Source: Styela clava
Taxonomy: Eukaryota > Chordata > Ascidiacea > Stolidobranchia > Styelidae
Assembly: GCF_964204865.1 (NCBI RefSeq)
Contig: NC_135262.1
Span: 17,165,650-17,229,649, forward strand
Length of the DNA stretch: 64,000 bases
Direction: 5' to 3'
The notes under the pieces are model-generated. The model ran no database searches. It had not been told where the DNA came from and was given only the letters and a program-made list of their open reading frames with translations. This document shows positions 1 to 13,000 of this stretch, piece by piece (within the stretch, counting starts at the first letter, position 1; each line of letters begins with the position of its first letter). The translations under genes were made by a program, and so were the position numbers.

Positions 1-3000
1 CGCCATGGAGGCTGGTATGACATACCAACAGTACCAATGCGGTAATTCAGTAATATTTTGATCTAGCCAGACTGTACAGCTGTAAGAGAACTAGCAAATC
101 GCAAGCAATACAGCAATGACCGACTGACGTCTCCACCGTCAGTCGTAGTCTACCGATAAGGTGCTGAAATAACTCTGTATCGTATACCGTAATAGTATAA
201 TGAAAATCAGATAGAACTACATCCTATCCCTGGATACGTTACACACAAGGTGGTACGCCACTTACATTATTCAACACCCTCGCATAAAATACGATAATAC
301 GACTAAATCAAAACGAAACAAAGATTTGGCCAGGCCGGCACAAACGCCCCGATGTCTCAGATTGAAACGCTTGCGCGATTAATGTGACGTCATAAATAAC
401 GACGATTTCAGGAAAATATGAGCTCACGTGACGGAAGTTGACAGGAGGAGGATGGGGTCGCGATCGGGTTTGCCGGTCGTGCATTAACTTTTGTGGTGTT
501 TTCCCGCAGTGGGATTAAATATTTTGAAAACGAATTATTTTTATATCGAACTCACTAATAACAGCTTCTCTCATTTCAGAAAATATATATGTCACTGAGT
601 TCTACCGTAAATATGGTTCTACCGGTACTCCTATCCTAATGATCTTGCTGTCCTGGATAAGGATTACGGAGAAGGTTCGTGTCGGCTCCGTGGAGGGAGA
701 GAAAGGAGAAAAAGAGTAAATAGCCATTGTGGTTCTATGCTATTAAAAGTTAAATGAATCAAATACATAACTTTTGTAACTTATTTCCTGCAGTCGTGTA
801 ACGGATAAATCCAAAACGGGTTCGCTTATTATTAAGACATTTCAGGAACGGGTTCGAGCCAGTATGTTCCCCAGCTTTTCCATTTAGGGGGGGTGTTTCG
901 AAATTTAGGGGGTGGTAAATAATTTGCTATTTGAGATAAAACTAGGCTATTTGTATTCTTAAAAAAATGGTATGTATTTAAGAAACGATGTACAAGAGGG
1001 GCCCCCCAAGTTGATTGACGGCGAGCCAAAATCCACAGCAGAATAAAATTGTAGGGCCAGAAAAGGGCAGCGAGGAAAAGTGCGGGACGGCACGGCTGGG
1101 GTTCAGGGCGCTTAGAAAATTTTGAGAAATAGGCACCAAAATAGGCTCTAAGCTTGATTTTAGATACACCTAGCATCGCAGTTTGTTATGTAATGAAATC
1201 AATAATTATAATATTTAGCTGATAGAACTCCCGGGAAATAGATAATAAAGCAAGGCTTTCAACCGTAACTATATACTACTAGGTTTCAACAAGTAATTTG
1301 CAATTGATAGTGACTAATGAAGTTACTAGCTCATCTGGTATTGTATGAATGGCTACTTATGGCTTGTTTTGTTACACATTTCACATTGTTTTTAACATGT
1401 TTGTTTGAACTTTGTATGAATTATGCAATGAATTAAATTTTGAAATACGCGCGTCAACTGATCATAATGGCGCATAATGTTGTATTCCTTCAGAACTGAA
1501 ATATTTTGTTGGTAAGAAGACAAATCGCTGAAATTTGATTCTTTTCAATAAAAAAATAAAAACGCTGTCATTCATCTAAAAAACGTCTGTTTTCGGTGCC
1601 TAGTTTTCGTTTTGTGACATTATTGAGCTTTCCTAATATACGGCTGATATCTAAAATACTGCAGTGTGTAATCCTAATACCCATACGTATACATAAGATA
1701 CCGATATAATTCAATTGTTACGAAATAAACGTCCTTAAACTATGATAATGATGTAACAATAGACGGTATCTAAAACTCAAAAGGTACCATATGAAGGGTT
1801 AAACTATTTCACTCAAGTTCGGCGGGCCATTTTAAATCGCCACGCGAGCCGTAATTGGCCCGCAGACTGCGGTTTGGAACCCCTCATCTACACTGATGAA
1901 TATGCCATAGGCGTTATATTTGAATACAATTATACTAGAGTTAGGAATTACAGTGTGGAATCTCACCCTATAGGGGGGGTGTAGGGAAATCACTGGTTCG
2001 AGCGAATCCCCGAACTGCCTACCACTGGTGAGTGGTGATATCCAATCGCGAAAAGTTATGAATTATTTTATTCGAGGCATGTGAATGACCAAAAGGATTA
2101 GGTAGGTGCAAATGATTTATTAATTTCGTCCAATGCATAAGTGGTTTCCGAAAGTTTCAAATATTAGACCAGAGCCGGTATATAATGGATCTGATTAAGG
2201 ATTCATAATAGAGGTAAGATCGGGCCGAAAAATTCCAGCTCGGCCTGACCCAGTCCCGAAATTACCTATTTTATTTAGGAGTTTTGTGAATTGTCATTGC
2301 AAGAGTTTAGTACAGTATGCAGACCGCGGTCTCTCGCGGCCGAAACGCCCCAACGCACTGTGATGGGGAGGGAGAGAGCGCAAGCAAGCAGCGGGCACTG
2401 CACTGCTGGATTATCGACTGACGTGATTTAAAATTAGTTAGCGGTTCAAACCCCGAGATCCTTCTTTGATTTATGAGGTGACAACCTCGCTCACAGGCTA
2501 TCGCCACGGTGACAGCCAACTGTGAACCATGCATAACACCATATGTTGCAGGTGTTTATTTTTTGGTGAAGCTCATATCATAATCTTAATCAAGCAATAT
2601 TATTAACGGACAGTCACCAGAGAAAGAGAGAGGACGGAACTGTAGTCCGTATGAGTGATTTTTGTTCTGAAGAGACTATTTTTAGCATCTGGTGATCTGA
2701 TTTGGGCACGGTGTTTCTGGCTCAACATGGGCCATGCTATTACCGTAGCTCTGACGCTGACAGGCCATTACGCACTCATATGCGCACTTGCTTAATAACG
2801 GGAGAAATGCTGCAGCCCACTAGGCTTACAATAGAAAAAATGCGAATCAAATAGGAAAAGGTATATGAAATTCAGCTTTAATTTTCTCTATCTTTAATTT
2901 GGTCCAAAAATGGAAAATCTAATGAAATGATCAAAAACCAAGAAAACAGAAATAGCCTAGGCTTACAATAAATCTACATAAACTAGATCAGCGAAGCCAA

Positions 3001-3637
3001 CGCAAGTTTTTGCAGCATTTTCAACAATCAGTTTGAAGGTTTTCCACACCTTACTCTTACCAGTGTTTGTTTTCCTTTTCAGTTCCCCTGTCTTTAGTTT
3101 ATCCTTAATTTATTGCTTCTCCATATCGGGCATACCCCGCCAAAATTATGCGGACTTGCGGAGGGGAAGATTATCAAGAGAGCAGTGTCCAAATGCACAG
3201 AGCATGCCCTGGCCTGCGGCTCGTGTTTAGTAGTTAAATTGCAATTACGGCTCCTTCCCCGTTTTATCCATGTTAGCGTAGGTATTTTATATCAAGTATC
3301 TTAATTTAGTATCCACACATAGTTTTAGTATATATATATTATTTATAAACATATATATACATTTATTTAAAGAAAAAAAAGTCAGCGATAAGGAAGCCCG
3401 GCCCGAGAAAGCTGCGCTAAAATTAGCTATTGGTAAGTGAGAGGCAGAGCTAGTTTGGTAGATACTGCCCTTCTCCCGACCATACAATACACTTCAAGAA
3501 ATTGATTGATGCGCTGGTGTTCGGACAGGATATTATCTTATCTTCTGTCAGTTGTCTTACGATGTTGGCTGCAGGATGCTTGGCGGCTTGACATTTTGTT
3601 GAAGATGCTTGAATGTCTTCAAACGACCTAACTCTGG
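1..3637. other. Gene-free stretch
   Basis: No exon chain or convincing coding frame. GCCCGCAGACTGCGGTTTGGAACCCCTC at about 1857 resembles the right end of a hAT element, without a partner. The open frames at 832-1176 and 2307-2534 have no recognisable content. Confidence 0.5.
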
Positions 3638-3645
3638 GTCGCGAC

Positions 3646-4041
3646 TAGGGCTGGGCATTTCGAATCGAATAGTAAATTATTCGAATCGGTTCAGAGCGAA
3701 ATTCTGAATCGCCGCCATCTTGTTTTTTTTCCGCCAATTGTCGAGTTAAATTTCTCAATTTTTTTTATTGAAGCCATACTTTTTCAACGCAATTGTGACA
3801 TATGACTCTTTTTCTGTAGTGAGTTATTGACGAAAACGTGTTTTTTATTGTGTGCAAACGCTCAGCAATCTGTCTGAGGGATGTATATTACGTTCCCAGT
3901 GATTTATATATATGTCTGGAGAACCAAATACAGAAAGAAAGTTACATACAATTCTTATCTCCCAAATATTCGGGATTCGATTCGAAAAAAATATTCGATT
4001 CGATTCTGAAATCATCAGGTATTTGAAAATGCCCAGCCCTA
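3646..4041. mobile_element. Short hAT-type MITE, 396 bp
   Basis: Ends TAGGGCTGGGCATTTCGAA and AAAATGCCCAGCCCTA. Flanks GTCGCGAC (3638-3645) and CTCGCGAC (4042-4049) match at 7 of 8. It has the same terminal family as 6333-7162 and 21373-22578. Confidence 0.8.
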
Positions 4042-4049
4042 CTCGCGAC

Positions 4050-6208
4050 CCACAGGTTGGGAAACAATCCATCAGCACCCCTGAAAATGTACTTCCACCT
4101 ATGTTTATATTACTACGCGTAAACTTTCACAACCACTTCGTCATATGGGGATCACCGGACTGACAAGCAACAAAATCTGGCTGGAATGATGAAGAACGTA
4201 TTCTTGTGTAGGATATCGGAACATCTCCTACGCCAGGCATTGTATAGCAAATTCAAATGACAGCTATGACATTGAGAAATATTTTATCTGGATTCCAATC
4301 ACTGGAATATGCCCTTACAATCGCGATATTTTTATCGATGTAGATTTTGGCTCTTCCTGTTAGCGTGAATCATATAATAACGCGTTTATAATTTGGTGAC
4401 ATTTTACGTTGTTACGCAGACGTTGCAAACGTCCTGTTTCTAGATTAATCCCAGGAACTCTAAATTATCGCCGCGCTGCTCCGATGAGTTGGCACCTTCT
4501 GTCTTGTATCCAGTGTAGGGTTACCATATTTGAAAAAGCAAAATTCCGGACAGTGCATGAGTATTTTCAGCGCTCCCAAAGTATGTGCACCAAGATGGCA
4601 CACAATCTATACTATGTTCAGGCTCTTATGTGTAATATAATTATAAAAACAAGAGAGCTATGCTCAAATATATGGACACGTAGAGTCACATAATTTTGAT
4701 GACGTCATAGCGAAAAAAAAAGTAATAGCCTTCTGGAGAAAATTTTTATCTTTAACCACTAAAAATTTCAAAGCAATTGGTCCAGTATTCGAAGAGAAAA
4801 GCGACTTTTTAAAAACGTGTCAAAGAACAACAAGAACAACAACAACATAATATTGAAACGATCGTTATGTCCACTACGTGTCCAACAATAAACCACATTA
4901 GTGTATTATCCATTAAAAATAATCACAACCAACAGTAAAAAAAACAATTTTTACGAACATTTTTAGATTTTTCAACTGTTATATATAGCCGATATATATA
5001 TCGACCGTTTACTGCCGATAGAGATATCGGTAAACACACAACATTTGGCCGATGTAACGGTTGAGCTCTAATCATGAAGGATTGTGACAATAAAGATTCA
5101 TGCCTCCAGTCTCAACGTGAATCGAAATACCAATAGATACAAGTCACAACTGTAGTTTGAAATTTTACCGGTACCTAGTAGTCTACCTCAGGGTGGTTCA
5201 AGGTTGCTAGGTTGAAGGACCGCAAAAACTTTTGAGGAGGTCTCGCGGGCCGCAAGTCGGAGAAACCCAAAAGTGATCGAATTATTGCGAGTTTACTTAC
5301 TTTTAATTTGATAAACAACGAGAGTTTACCGTTCTAATCAGACTATTATTATGTTGTTTCTAATAAGTTTCAGTGTTTGTTTTTGATAAAGAAGGATAAT
5401 ATTATGATACTTGAAGACGAAAAATAAGCGAATATGGTGAAGTTTGAGTCGCATGGTGAACTCGTAATATTTTAAATAAACACCGATAAACTATATAAAA
5501 TTCTGCTATAAAAACTTCTGTGGGGCCCCTTTTTGCTTGGTGCCATAAGCACGTGCTTATAATGTTCAATGGTTAATCCCGCGCTTCGTATATATTCAGG
5601 CCTGACTTATGGCTAAACCAAATCATTTATATCAAAGTTTAACATGAGATTTCAATTGCATCACAGATTGTTTTATATAATGACCTGCACTTGAACCAAA
5701 CTCAACGGAATTCTGGATCATCAAATATTTCATTTTTATAAAATGAGTTTCATTTCGTATGACAAAAGCCCAATTTTTAGAATAAATCATCAAAACTATA
5801 CTGTACATCAGCAATGCAGTTATTGCAAATTTGCAACTCAGAATTGAAGCAAGAAAAAATGAAGTTACGTCTTTTAACGTATTGAACATGGATACTGCAC
5901 ACAAACTACAGATTGAGCATAGTATCAAGAGTTATTGCACACACGAGAGTCTTGCTTCGCCACTGCATATGCAGTATATGTATCGGCTAATTCGGCCAAT
6001 AAGCTGGTATTCGTTCTCCTGGAAGTGGGAATTATAACGCCAGAAAGCGATGGGAATGCAACAAGAAACGGAGCAAGTGTCACCGACAAGTGGAAACCAC
6101 TCGGCCACGCATGAATGTCGTCAATGGTAGCACAGTTCCAGTACTACTAGCCTTTTAACTACAGTAGCCAATCGCAATCGCCCCAATCTTGGTGAGCATT
6201 TTCGCATT
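4050..6208. other. Gene-free stretch
   Basis: Nothing coding seen. AGGGTTACCATATTTGAAAA at about 4516 and CAGGGTGGTTCAAGG at about 5191 look like transposon ends. 4700-4870 shares sequence with the ACTTATCGAT repeat tail. Confidence 0.5.
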
Positions 6209-6690
6209 GCACTCAGGTGAAACTGAGTCGTGAATATTACGAATTGGAAACTTCAGTTTCATCTATCACACTTATGAGATAATGACTGCTTTCTATAATA
6301 AATCCTTGTTTCAGAGTATTGTGTGCTATTACTAGGGCTGGGAATGGTTATCTGATTAATCGATTTTAGTTGGTTAACGGTTACGATTTATTTCAACCGT
6401 TAACTGACACCTCAGGTACAAATCATCTTTATAATGTATATGTATAATGTATAATGCACTCAGGTGAAACTGAGTCGTGCATTGAAAATATTACGAATGG
6501 GAAACTTCAGTTTCATCTATCACACTAATGAGATAATGACTGCTTTCTATAATAAATCCTTGTTTCAGAGTATTGTGTGCTATTACTAGGGCTGGGAATG
6601 GTTATCTGATTAATCGATTTTAGTTGGTTAACGGTTACGATTTATTTCAACCGTTAACTGACACCTCAGGTACAAATCATCTTTATAATG
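6209..6690. repeat. Tandem duplication covering host flank and left end of a hAT element
   Basis: 6209-6447 and 6456-6690 are direct copies with about a 250-bp period. Both contain GCACTCAGGTGAAACTGAG, then the element's TAGGGCTGGGAATGG end, then the same interior. The second copy has a small insertion. Confidence 0.85.
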
Positions 6691-7162
6691 TACAATTTCC
6701 ACAAAAATGATTACGTCATCGCTAATTTATCTCCTGTGGCGTTTAATTGAGAATATATTGTCAAAATATATTGTTCACGATTTTATTGCAAAATCGTATA
6801 TTCAATGTCATCCAAAAAGTGCGCAGTTGATTCTTTTTTTTTATGATATCTCAAAGTAGAATTTGCAAGTAAAGCACTAAATATTTCGCACATAAATTAC
6901 ATTTAATACTGGAATCTGGTTGTACTTATATGCTTCAATATATCCGGAGCACGCTGCAGCAGAGCTCTCTTGGATCAGAGCGATCACGAAACTATCTCTT
7001 AATTAGGCAATGCCGGGATAAGATCACGCGAAATTGCTTTGTAACCATTGTGACGTAACAAAATAAAATCATAAATCACTACGTCAAACGTCACGCTGCG
7101 GTTAACCGGTTAATTTTACCCGATTTACGGTTAAAGTGTTTTCCCTGAAATTTCCAGCCCTA
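6333..7162. mobile_element. hAT element with TAGGGCTGGG ends
   Basis: Starts TAGGGCTGGGAATGG and ends AATTTCCAGCCCTA. Flanks GCTATTAC (6325-6332) and GCTATAAC (7163-7170) match at 7 of 8. The left end has been duplicated with its flank, so a second start lies at 6587. No coding capacity is seen. Confidence 0.8.
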
Positions 7163-7381
7163 GCTATAACTCGTATGTGCCATGAATATATCACACATAT
7201 CTGAAAAATTAGCGGAGTTCTAATATCAATACATTTGCAAGAGGTTCATAAAACTCAAATTTGAGTCGTGCTTAGAAAAGTTAAAGAACCACTGGCTTAA
7301 TATACTTCACACGTCGTGTCGACCGAAACCTGCGGACTTTTGCTATATAAAAATTAGAATATTATTTGGGGTATTTTAGAT

Positions 7382-9413
7382 CAGTGGTTCCCAAACTTTT
7401 TGTACCATCGCCCCCCTAAAGTAGTTTATACAACTTCATCGCCCCCCGGCACTGCGAAAAAAAAGGTTGAAACGAATATATTACAGACCAAATAAGAAGA
7501 CAAATCATAGTTCATAGTGTTTTTTAATGAGATGGATGAGCTTGGTGTTCTTCAGCGAGTTTTTCATTATATCTAAAATTACCCCGTTTACTGAGGGAAA
7601 GGCGATTTAGTTGTTTTGATAGCAATAGCAGCACGGCTGAAAACCCTTCTTTCACCATATCAGAGGTCGGAAATGAATTTCACATTGAAATCACCGCATT
7701 TCACATTGAAATAATGAAAACAAAATTAATTTTTCAAAACTTATAATGATGATTTTCGTACATCTCATTCATCCCTACAGCCTGATGATGAGCTTTACCA
7801 AAATACATGATATACAACGGTCTCCGGTAAAATTCATCCCCTATTCCACGTCCTCCAGTCCGATTACCAGTCCATAGATTTAATCAGCCATTTGTTTTGG
7901 ATTCGTGGACTCGGATGGCCCAAGGGGCGGCAAATTTTACGTCGCTCGCGGGACAAAATTTAGGGTTGCTATTCTTTCGCGGATCGCATATATTTTTTGA
8001 AAGTTAAAAACGGAACATCGTGCAAAAACTGCGACAATTCGTGAATTCAACTGAGTCGTCTTATTAAAAAATTATTACAATGACATTTAATGTGACACTG
8101 TCTTGTTGCTGCATCACGCTTGATAGGACGCCAAGATTGGAAGATTTTCTAAATGGGCATCACTAATCTTAGTTTTTTGCTTGTTCTTTGTAATGATCAT
8201 TTTTGAAAATAATTGTTCGCACAAATATGTACTTCCAAACATCGAAGTGAATATTTTCGCATGGTTTGTGAAATTTTGATAAAGATTTTCTTTAAGAAGA
8301 TACATTCTTACAAAAATTGAGCAGTGATGAATCTTTGGAATAGAATATGAATTTTTTTTTCCTTATTGCATTGCAATATATTCGAATATTTACTGCGCTA
8401 TTGAACTCCTGCATAAACTTTTCTGCGTGTTTCCATTTGTCTAATTATAATTAAATTGTAGGCTCATTAAACGAGTAGCTGTTATATATAATAGCTGTTA
8501 TATAAAGGATATAATAAAATTTAGTCTAAACGTGTCTCACGATAAATTCTGTTACGTAAAAAAATGTAATTTACTCCTCGAGCGTAGATGATAAATAAAA
8601 TCAATTCATCATTAAAACCGCCGTTTGGACGTTTCTCCTGGCATAGACTTCCTTGTTTACTTCTTGACATAGGCCAATCAGCAAGATGCAAAAATAAACG
8701 TAACAATGCCCCCTTTTGCATCCACTCAGACACATTCCTCACTCAGACAGACTCACTTTCAGGCGTGGTCGTAAACATTACCTCACCTCATTTTCGCGAC
8801 TTTGAATTATATTCGTTAGTTTTTAGTTTTTCGGAAATTTAAATATAATAGGTCAATAATCACTTTGTCCCCCTAGGAGTTTCAGTCCAATTACAGTGAT
8901 CAAAAATTAGTGTAGAAATAGCTGTGATAGACTAGGCTAAAATTATTTACCGGTACTCCCTAAAAAACAGATTGTTGAATAGTATGAATTAGAAAGATAG
9001 TTTGAAACAAATACCTTATTTTATAGGCCACGGGAAACCACTCTTAAAAATAAGCACCGAAAATTTTAGAATGATAAAGTATAGGAAGAATTTTCCGGGG
9101 TCAAAGGTCGGGGAAAGGTCCATTAAGTGAAGCGTCCCGGGCCAGATTACTACAGATTTTCCGACCTCTGGGATACGCAAACTACCGTACCTCACTGCGA
9201 AGACGAGTCCAGCTATCATTTCGCGTGCAATCACATCGCCCACGTGATTCAAACCTACGAAAGCACGCAGAGTACAGTAATCAAGTGCACGAGGCGCCGA
9301 GCAAAAACAGGTTTCGCGAAATCGCCCCCCTATCGCCCACTCCGACTTTTTCGCCCCCCTCTGTATCGTTTTCGCCCACCGGGGGGCGATATCGCCCACT
9401 TTGGGAATCACTG
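7382..9413. mobile_element. hAT element, 2032 bp, perfect 8-bp target duplication
   Basis: Starts CAGTGGTTCCCAAACTTTTTG and ends CACTTTGGGAATCACTG. Flanks are TTTTAGAT at 7374-7381 and 9414-9421. Subterminal CGCCCCCC-type blocks occur at both ends. No transposase is readable in any frame, so it is non-autonomous. Confidence 0.88.
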
Positions 9414-9578
9414 TTTTAGATTACTCCCACATCCTTCGTGTGTGCTAACATTAATTGATCCGTATTTGATTTTGAAAGTAGAATAGTATAAATCGTTTCA
9501 TTCCATCACATAGCTGTAGATCACAAGCTCTCGCCAGGTCCTCCTATATGATTAAATATATAAATATATTTATATATT

Positions 9579-9786
9579 CAGGGTGTCCAATAATTCGCCC
9601 GATTTTATAGTAATAACAATTAAAAGTTTCGCCTGGTTTTAAAGAAATAACAATTGTAAGTTTAATTAAATTTTATTGTATGATAGATGAGAAATACGAT
9701 CACAAAAGAACTATTAATAAACAAAGACAAGGAAATTTTTTAAATGATATTACTATAAAATCGGGCAAAACTTTATGGACACCCCG
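9579..9786. mobile_element. Tc1/mariner-like MITE, about 208 bp
   Basis: Inverted ends CAGGGTGTCCA and TGGACACCCCG are followed by a longer inverted block containing CGCCCGATTTTATAGTAAT on both sides. TA lies at the right flank; the left TA is not intact. Confidence 0.65.
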
Positions 9787-9936
9787 TATATAGGAATAAA
9801 ACAAAGTAGAATTTCCAATCAAAAAAATCTAAAGATTCTTGGATAATAAAAATGAATGTTTTTTTTTTCAATTTTATTTTTCAATCAAAATACTGTTGTT
9901 TGTTTTAAACGTAAAATAAACATGTAATTGAACAAT

Positions 9937-9942
9937 TTTATT
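9937..9942 (-). terminator. Polyadenylation signal of the ceramide synthase gene
   Basis: AATAAA on the minus strand, 72 nt beyond the stop codon at 10014. It is the first such hexamer downstream and sits at a plausible distance for a short 3' UTR. Confidence 0.55.
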
Positions 9943-10013
9943 TACGTGTATTGAACAAAATTTAAAATCTCAGAATCTCTCTCGAGAAGGACAATCAGAT
10001 TGTATTGTATTTT

Positions 10014-13000
10014 TTACGTGATTTTCTTTTCATTTTCTGACAACTCTTCCTCATCACTTCGGTGGTCGCTGAGTTTCTGAAAACAACTGCAGTTGGGTAT
10101 TTTCTCTCTTTGCACTTCTGATGGTACTCATGTAGTATGCGAACCAGAAGGCGGGCACCGGAACGAACGTAGTATGTGTATCAGATTAGGCCATAATCCC
10201 CGAACACGTAATAGAACTAGGATAGGGAAAATTAAAATAAAATTATGGCCTAACCCTAACCTGGTACACATACTACGTTCCGGTGTCCGCCATCTTGGTT
10301 CGCATACTACGGGAATACCCTTCTGATAGCACATGATCCAACTTACATTACTATTTACAAACAGTAACCAGGATATAATTATACGCATTACGATAATATT
10401 CTTTAAACCAAAACTGCACTGAAACAATCGCATGGTTTTCGCATAAAATATGTGTCATGGTCCAAACGATATTACGATATATATATATATATTGAGTTGT
10501 TGAAGCAACAGTTTAATTGTAGTTTAAAAAATACCTCTCCAGGTTTACGGAACATCATTTCCTTCGCCATTTTAAGTATAATCAAAGACCAGTATACATG
10601 TAAACACTGGAGAATGCATAGAAGTCCAGTAAAGAGGTAATTTGCTGTGTATGGTCCTATTATCGAAACGCTCGTGACGGCGTTATGAATTATCCTGTGA
10701 AATAAATAAAAAAGGAAAAAAAAATTTGTGATTTACAAACACATATTGTATCTAAAGGCGAATCTAATCAGACATAAATAAGCTGTAATTTGTGACTAAC
10801 TAACTTATTCGTAGGGGGGAATTCAAAATGACGAGAAAGAGGAAAAAATTGAAATTAAAATCGAATATTGTCCTTGTTAAATTAAATTAAGTGAATTTGG
10901 ATATTTTGTTAAATCATACTTTATTAAAAAAGCAATTTTTTCTATACGACCCTAGTCCACTCGAGATTTAGAAAAATACAAATCGAAAAAACTTAAAAAA
11001 GAATGTGAAACTTCTCATTCTCACCACCTATTGTGTTGTTAAATAGGCATGTATCAATCGTCTATTTATGAATATTCTTACCAAAATGGAAATATGACAA
11101 GTCTCGTCACTAAGAAAGTGATTGCAAAACATAGAAAGGTAAAATCCGCCATTTTTGATTTTTGAATATATGCTAGGCATTTTGCCCCTTGTAACAACAA
11201 GTCTGCGGCATCATGGAGAACCATAGTCAGTGCCCCTATTCTGACAAAGTTCAAGGCGTATGAGAATATTATGAGTATCAATGTTGCAATATGATGTATC
11301 ATCTGTTCCCAAAAGTCCTAAAAAAGAAAATAGGAATTCAATAAACCAATTACATGGATTCGACAACTATATTCAATACAAAATTCAAAGTAAAATTCCG
11401 TGCTAATAATCATTCGAAATGTCAAATTTCAAGTATTAAAGGTGCCATAAACATTGAATGTGGCGAGTATTGCTTACAACAGTGGTTCCCAGCCGCTGAT
11501 CCAGTGCCGTTCCGCGAAACTTTTTTGCCGGTCAGCGAAAAATTTCGTTGTTTTCCTCTGACTCAATCGCTTTACCGAAGCCGAAGTTGCGATGGTTTAT
11601 TACGCAATTTCTCTTCCGCCGCGATATTGCTGTTTGATAAGTGCGGTATTAATGACCCGGTGACGTCTTGGCTCCGAGTAATCACGCTTTTCCGGTTCCG
11701 ATTCATCGCGAAAGCGCTCCGTCAAATCTCGCAAGATTCAGAAACCTAAAGATCGGCGTGATTTTTCAATTCTGCATGCTATTCCTGCTTAATATGACCA
11801 TCCAAATAAAAGGTTTTAAGCCTGGTGCCAAATTGCCGACGACTTTGTTACTATGTTATTATTTTCCGTTCCACTCATTTCAATTTTTTGCCGGTCCGGG
11901 AGTATATTTTATTTAATTTTACCGGTCCCCCAGGGTAGAAAGGTTGGGAACCACTGGCTTACAACGTAAACAGACTAGAGATGTACCGATGTATCGGGTA
12001 TCGGTATCGGCAATATCGGCCATGTATCGGTATCGGTGAGATTAAGGCCGATATTTCCGATATATTTACCTTTTTGAGAATGTTTTAAAGATAAGTTGGA
12101 ATACTACTTTTTAATTTATTTTTTGTCTGGAGAGATCGTGAGCTATGAGCCATACATGTCCCCACCCCCGCGAGAGAATAGGATTCACGTGTTTTTAGCT
12201 ATTTATCAGCTCAACTAATTTGGCTATTTTCGCTGTCAAATTTTTATATTGACATTTTTATTATTACATAGTAATCATGAAGAAATATATCAACACGGCA
12301 CATAACAAAAAGCAATTAGACGCCCAGTTTTAAATCATACATGGGGTCCTTATTAACGGCACATGGACTTTTGGCACGGGTATAAATTCTGACTGTTTGT
12401 CGTCAAGTACGAGTGTCATTTAGTCCGTCGACATCAATAAACTAAATTCCGACACAATTATCTCTCTACGCAGGTATTAATTTTGTTTAACTACACAATT
12501 TCTTTATAGATATATTGACATGACCGCCTAGCCCTAGACTGTCACAAAATATATGATAGCAATTGTATAATAATATAAAATAGTAAAGTAAAAAAACGTC
12601 CTCGACGGTTATAGGTAGGCCTTCTTTTGGTCGGTGCTGATTGATATTCTTTCATGTGGGCTTTGACTTACTTATTGCGTCGACGATTACGATCAGCCAC
12701 GAAATGAAATATTTGAAAAATGCTTTTAATTTGATCGTAGGACGGCGGCTCTAGAATGTGTGGGTGATATTCGATATTCTTTTAAACACGAATAACGATT
12801 TTTGAAGGTCGCGATATTAACATTAAATTCATATTGGACATTCCGGCTTATGAGTTTCAATTGAACACCGAGATTACTAGCGTTACTGTACAATGTATCT
12901 TAATCAGTTAAAGCATATGGATACCAAACATTAGTTTCATATTATGCGACATATATATCTTTTTTTTTCGATCTGAAATATTTTGTACTATGAACAACGC

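Noticed and set aside
5191-7294. CAGGGTGGTTCAAGG at 5191 paired with AAGAACCACTG at 7294 as one element
   Set aside because: The flanks show no target duplication, and a complete element with its own duplication lies inside.
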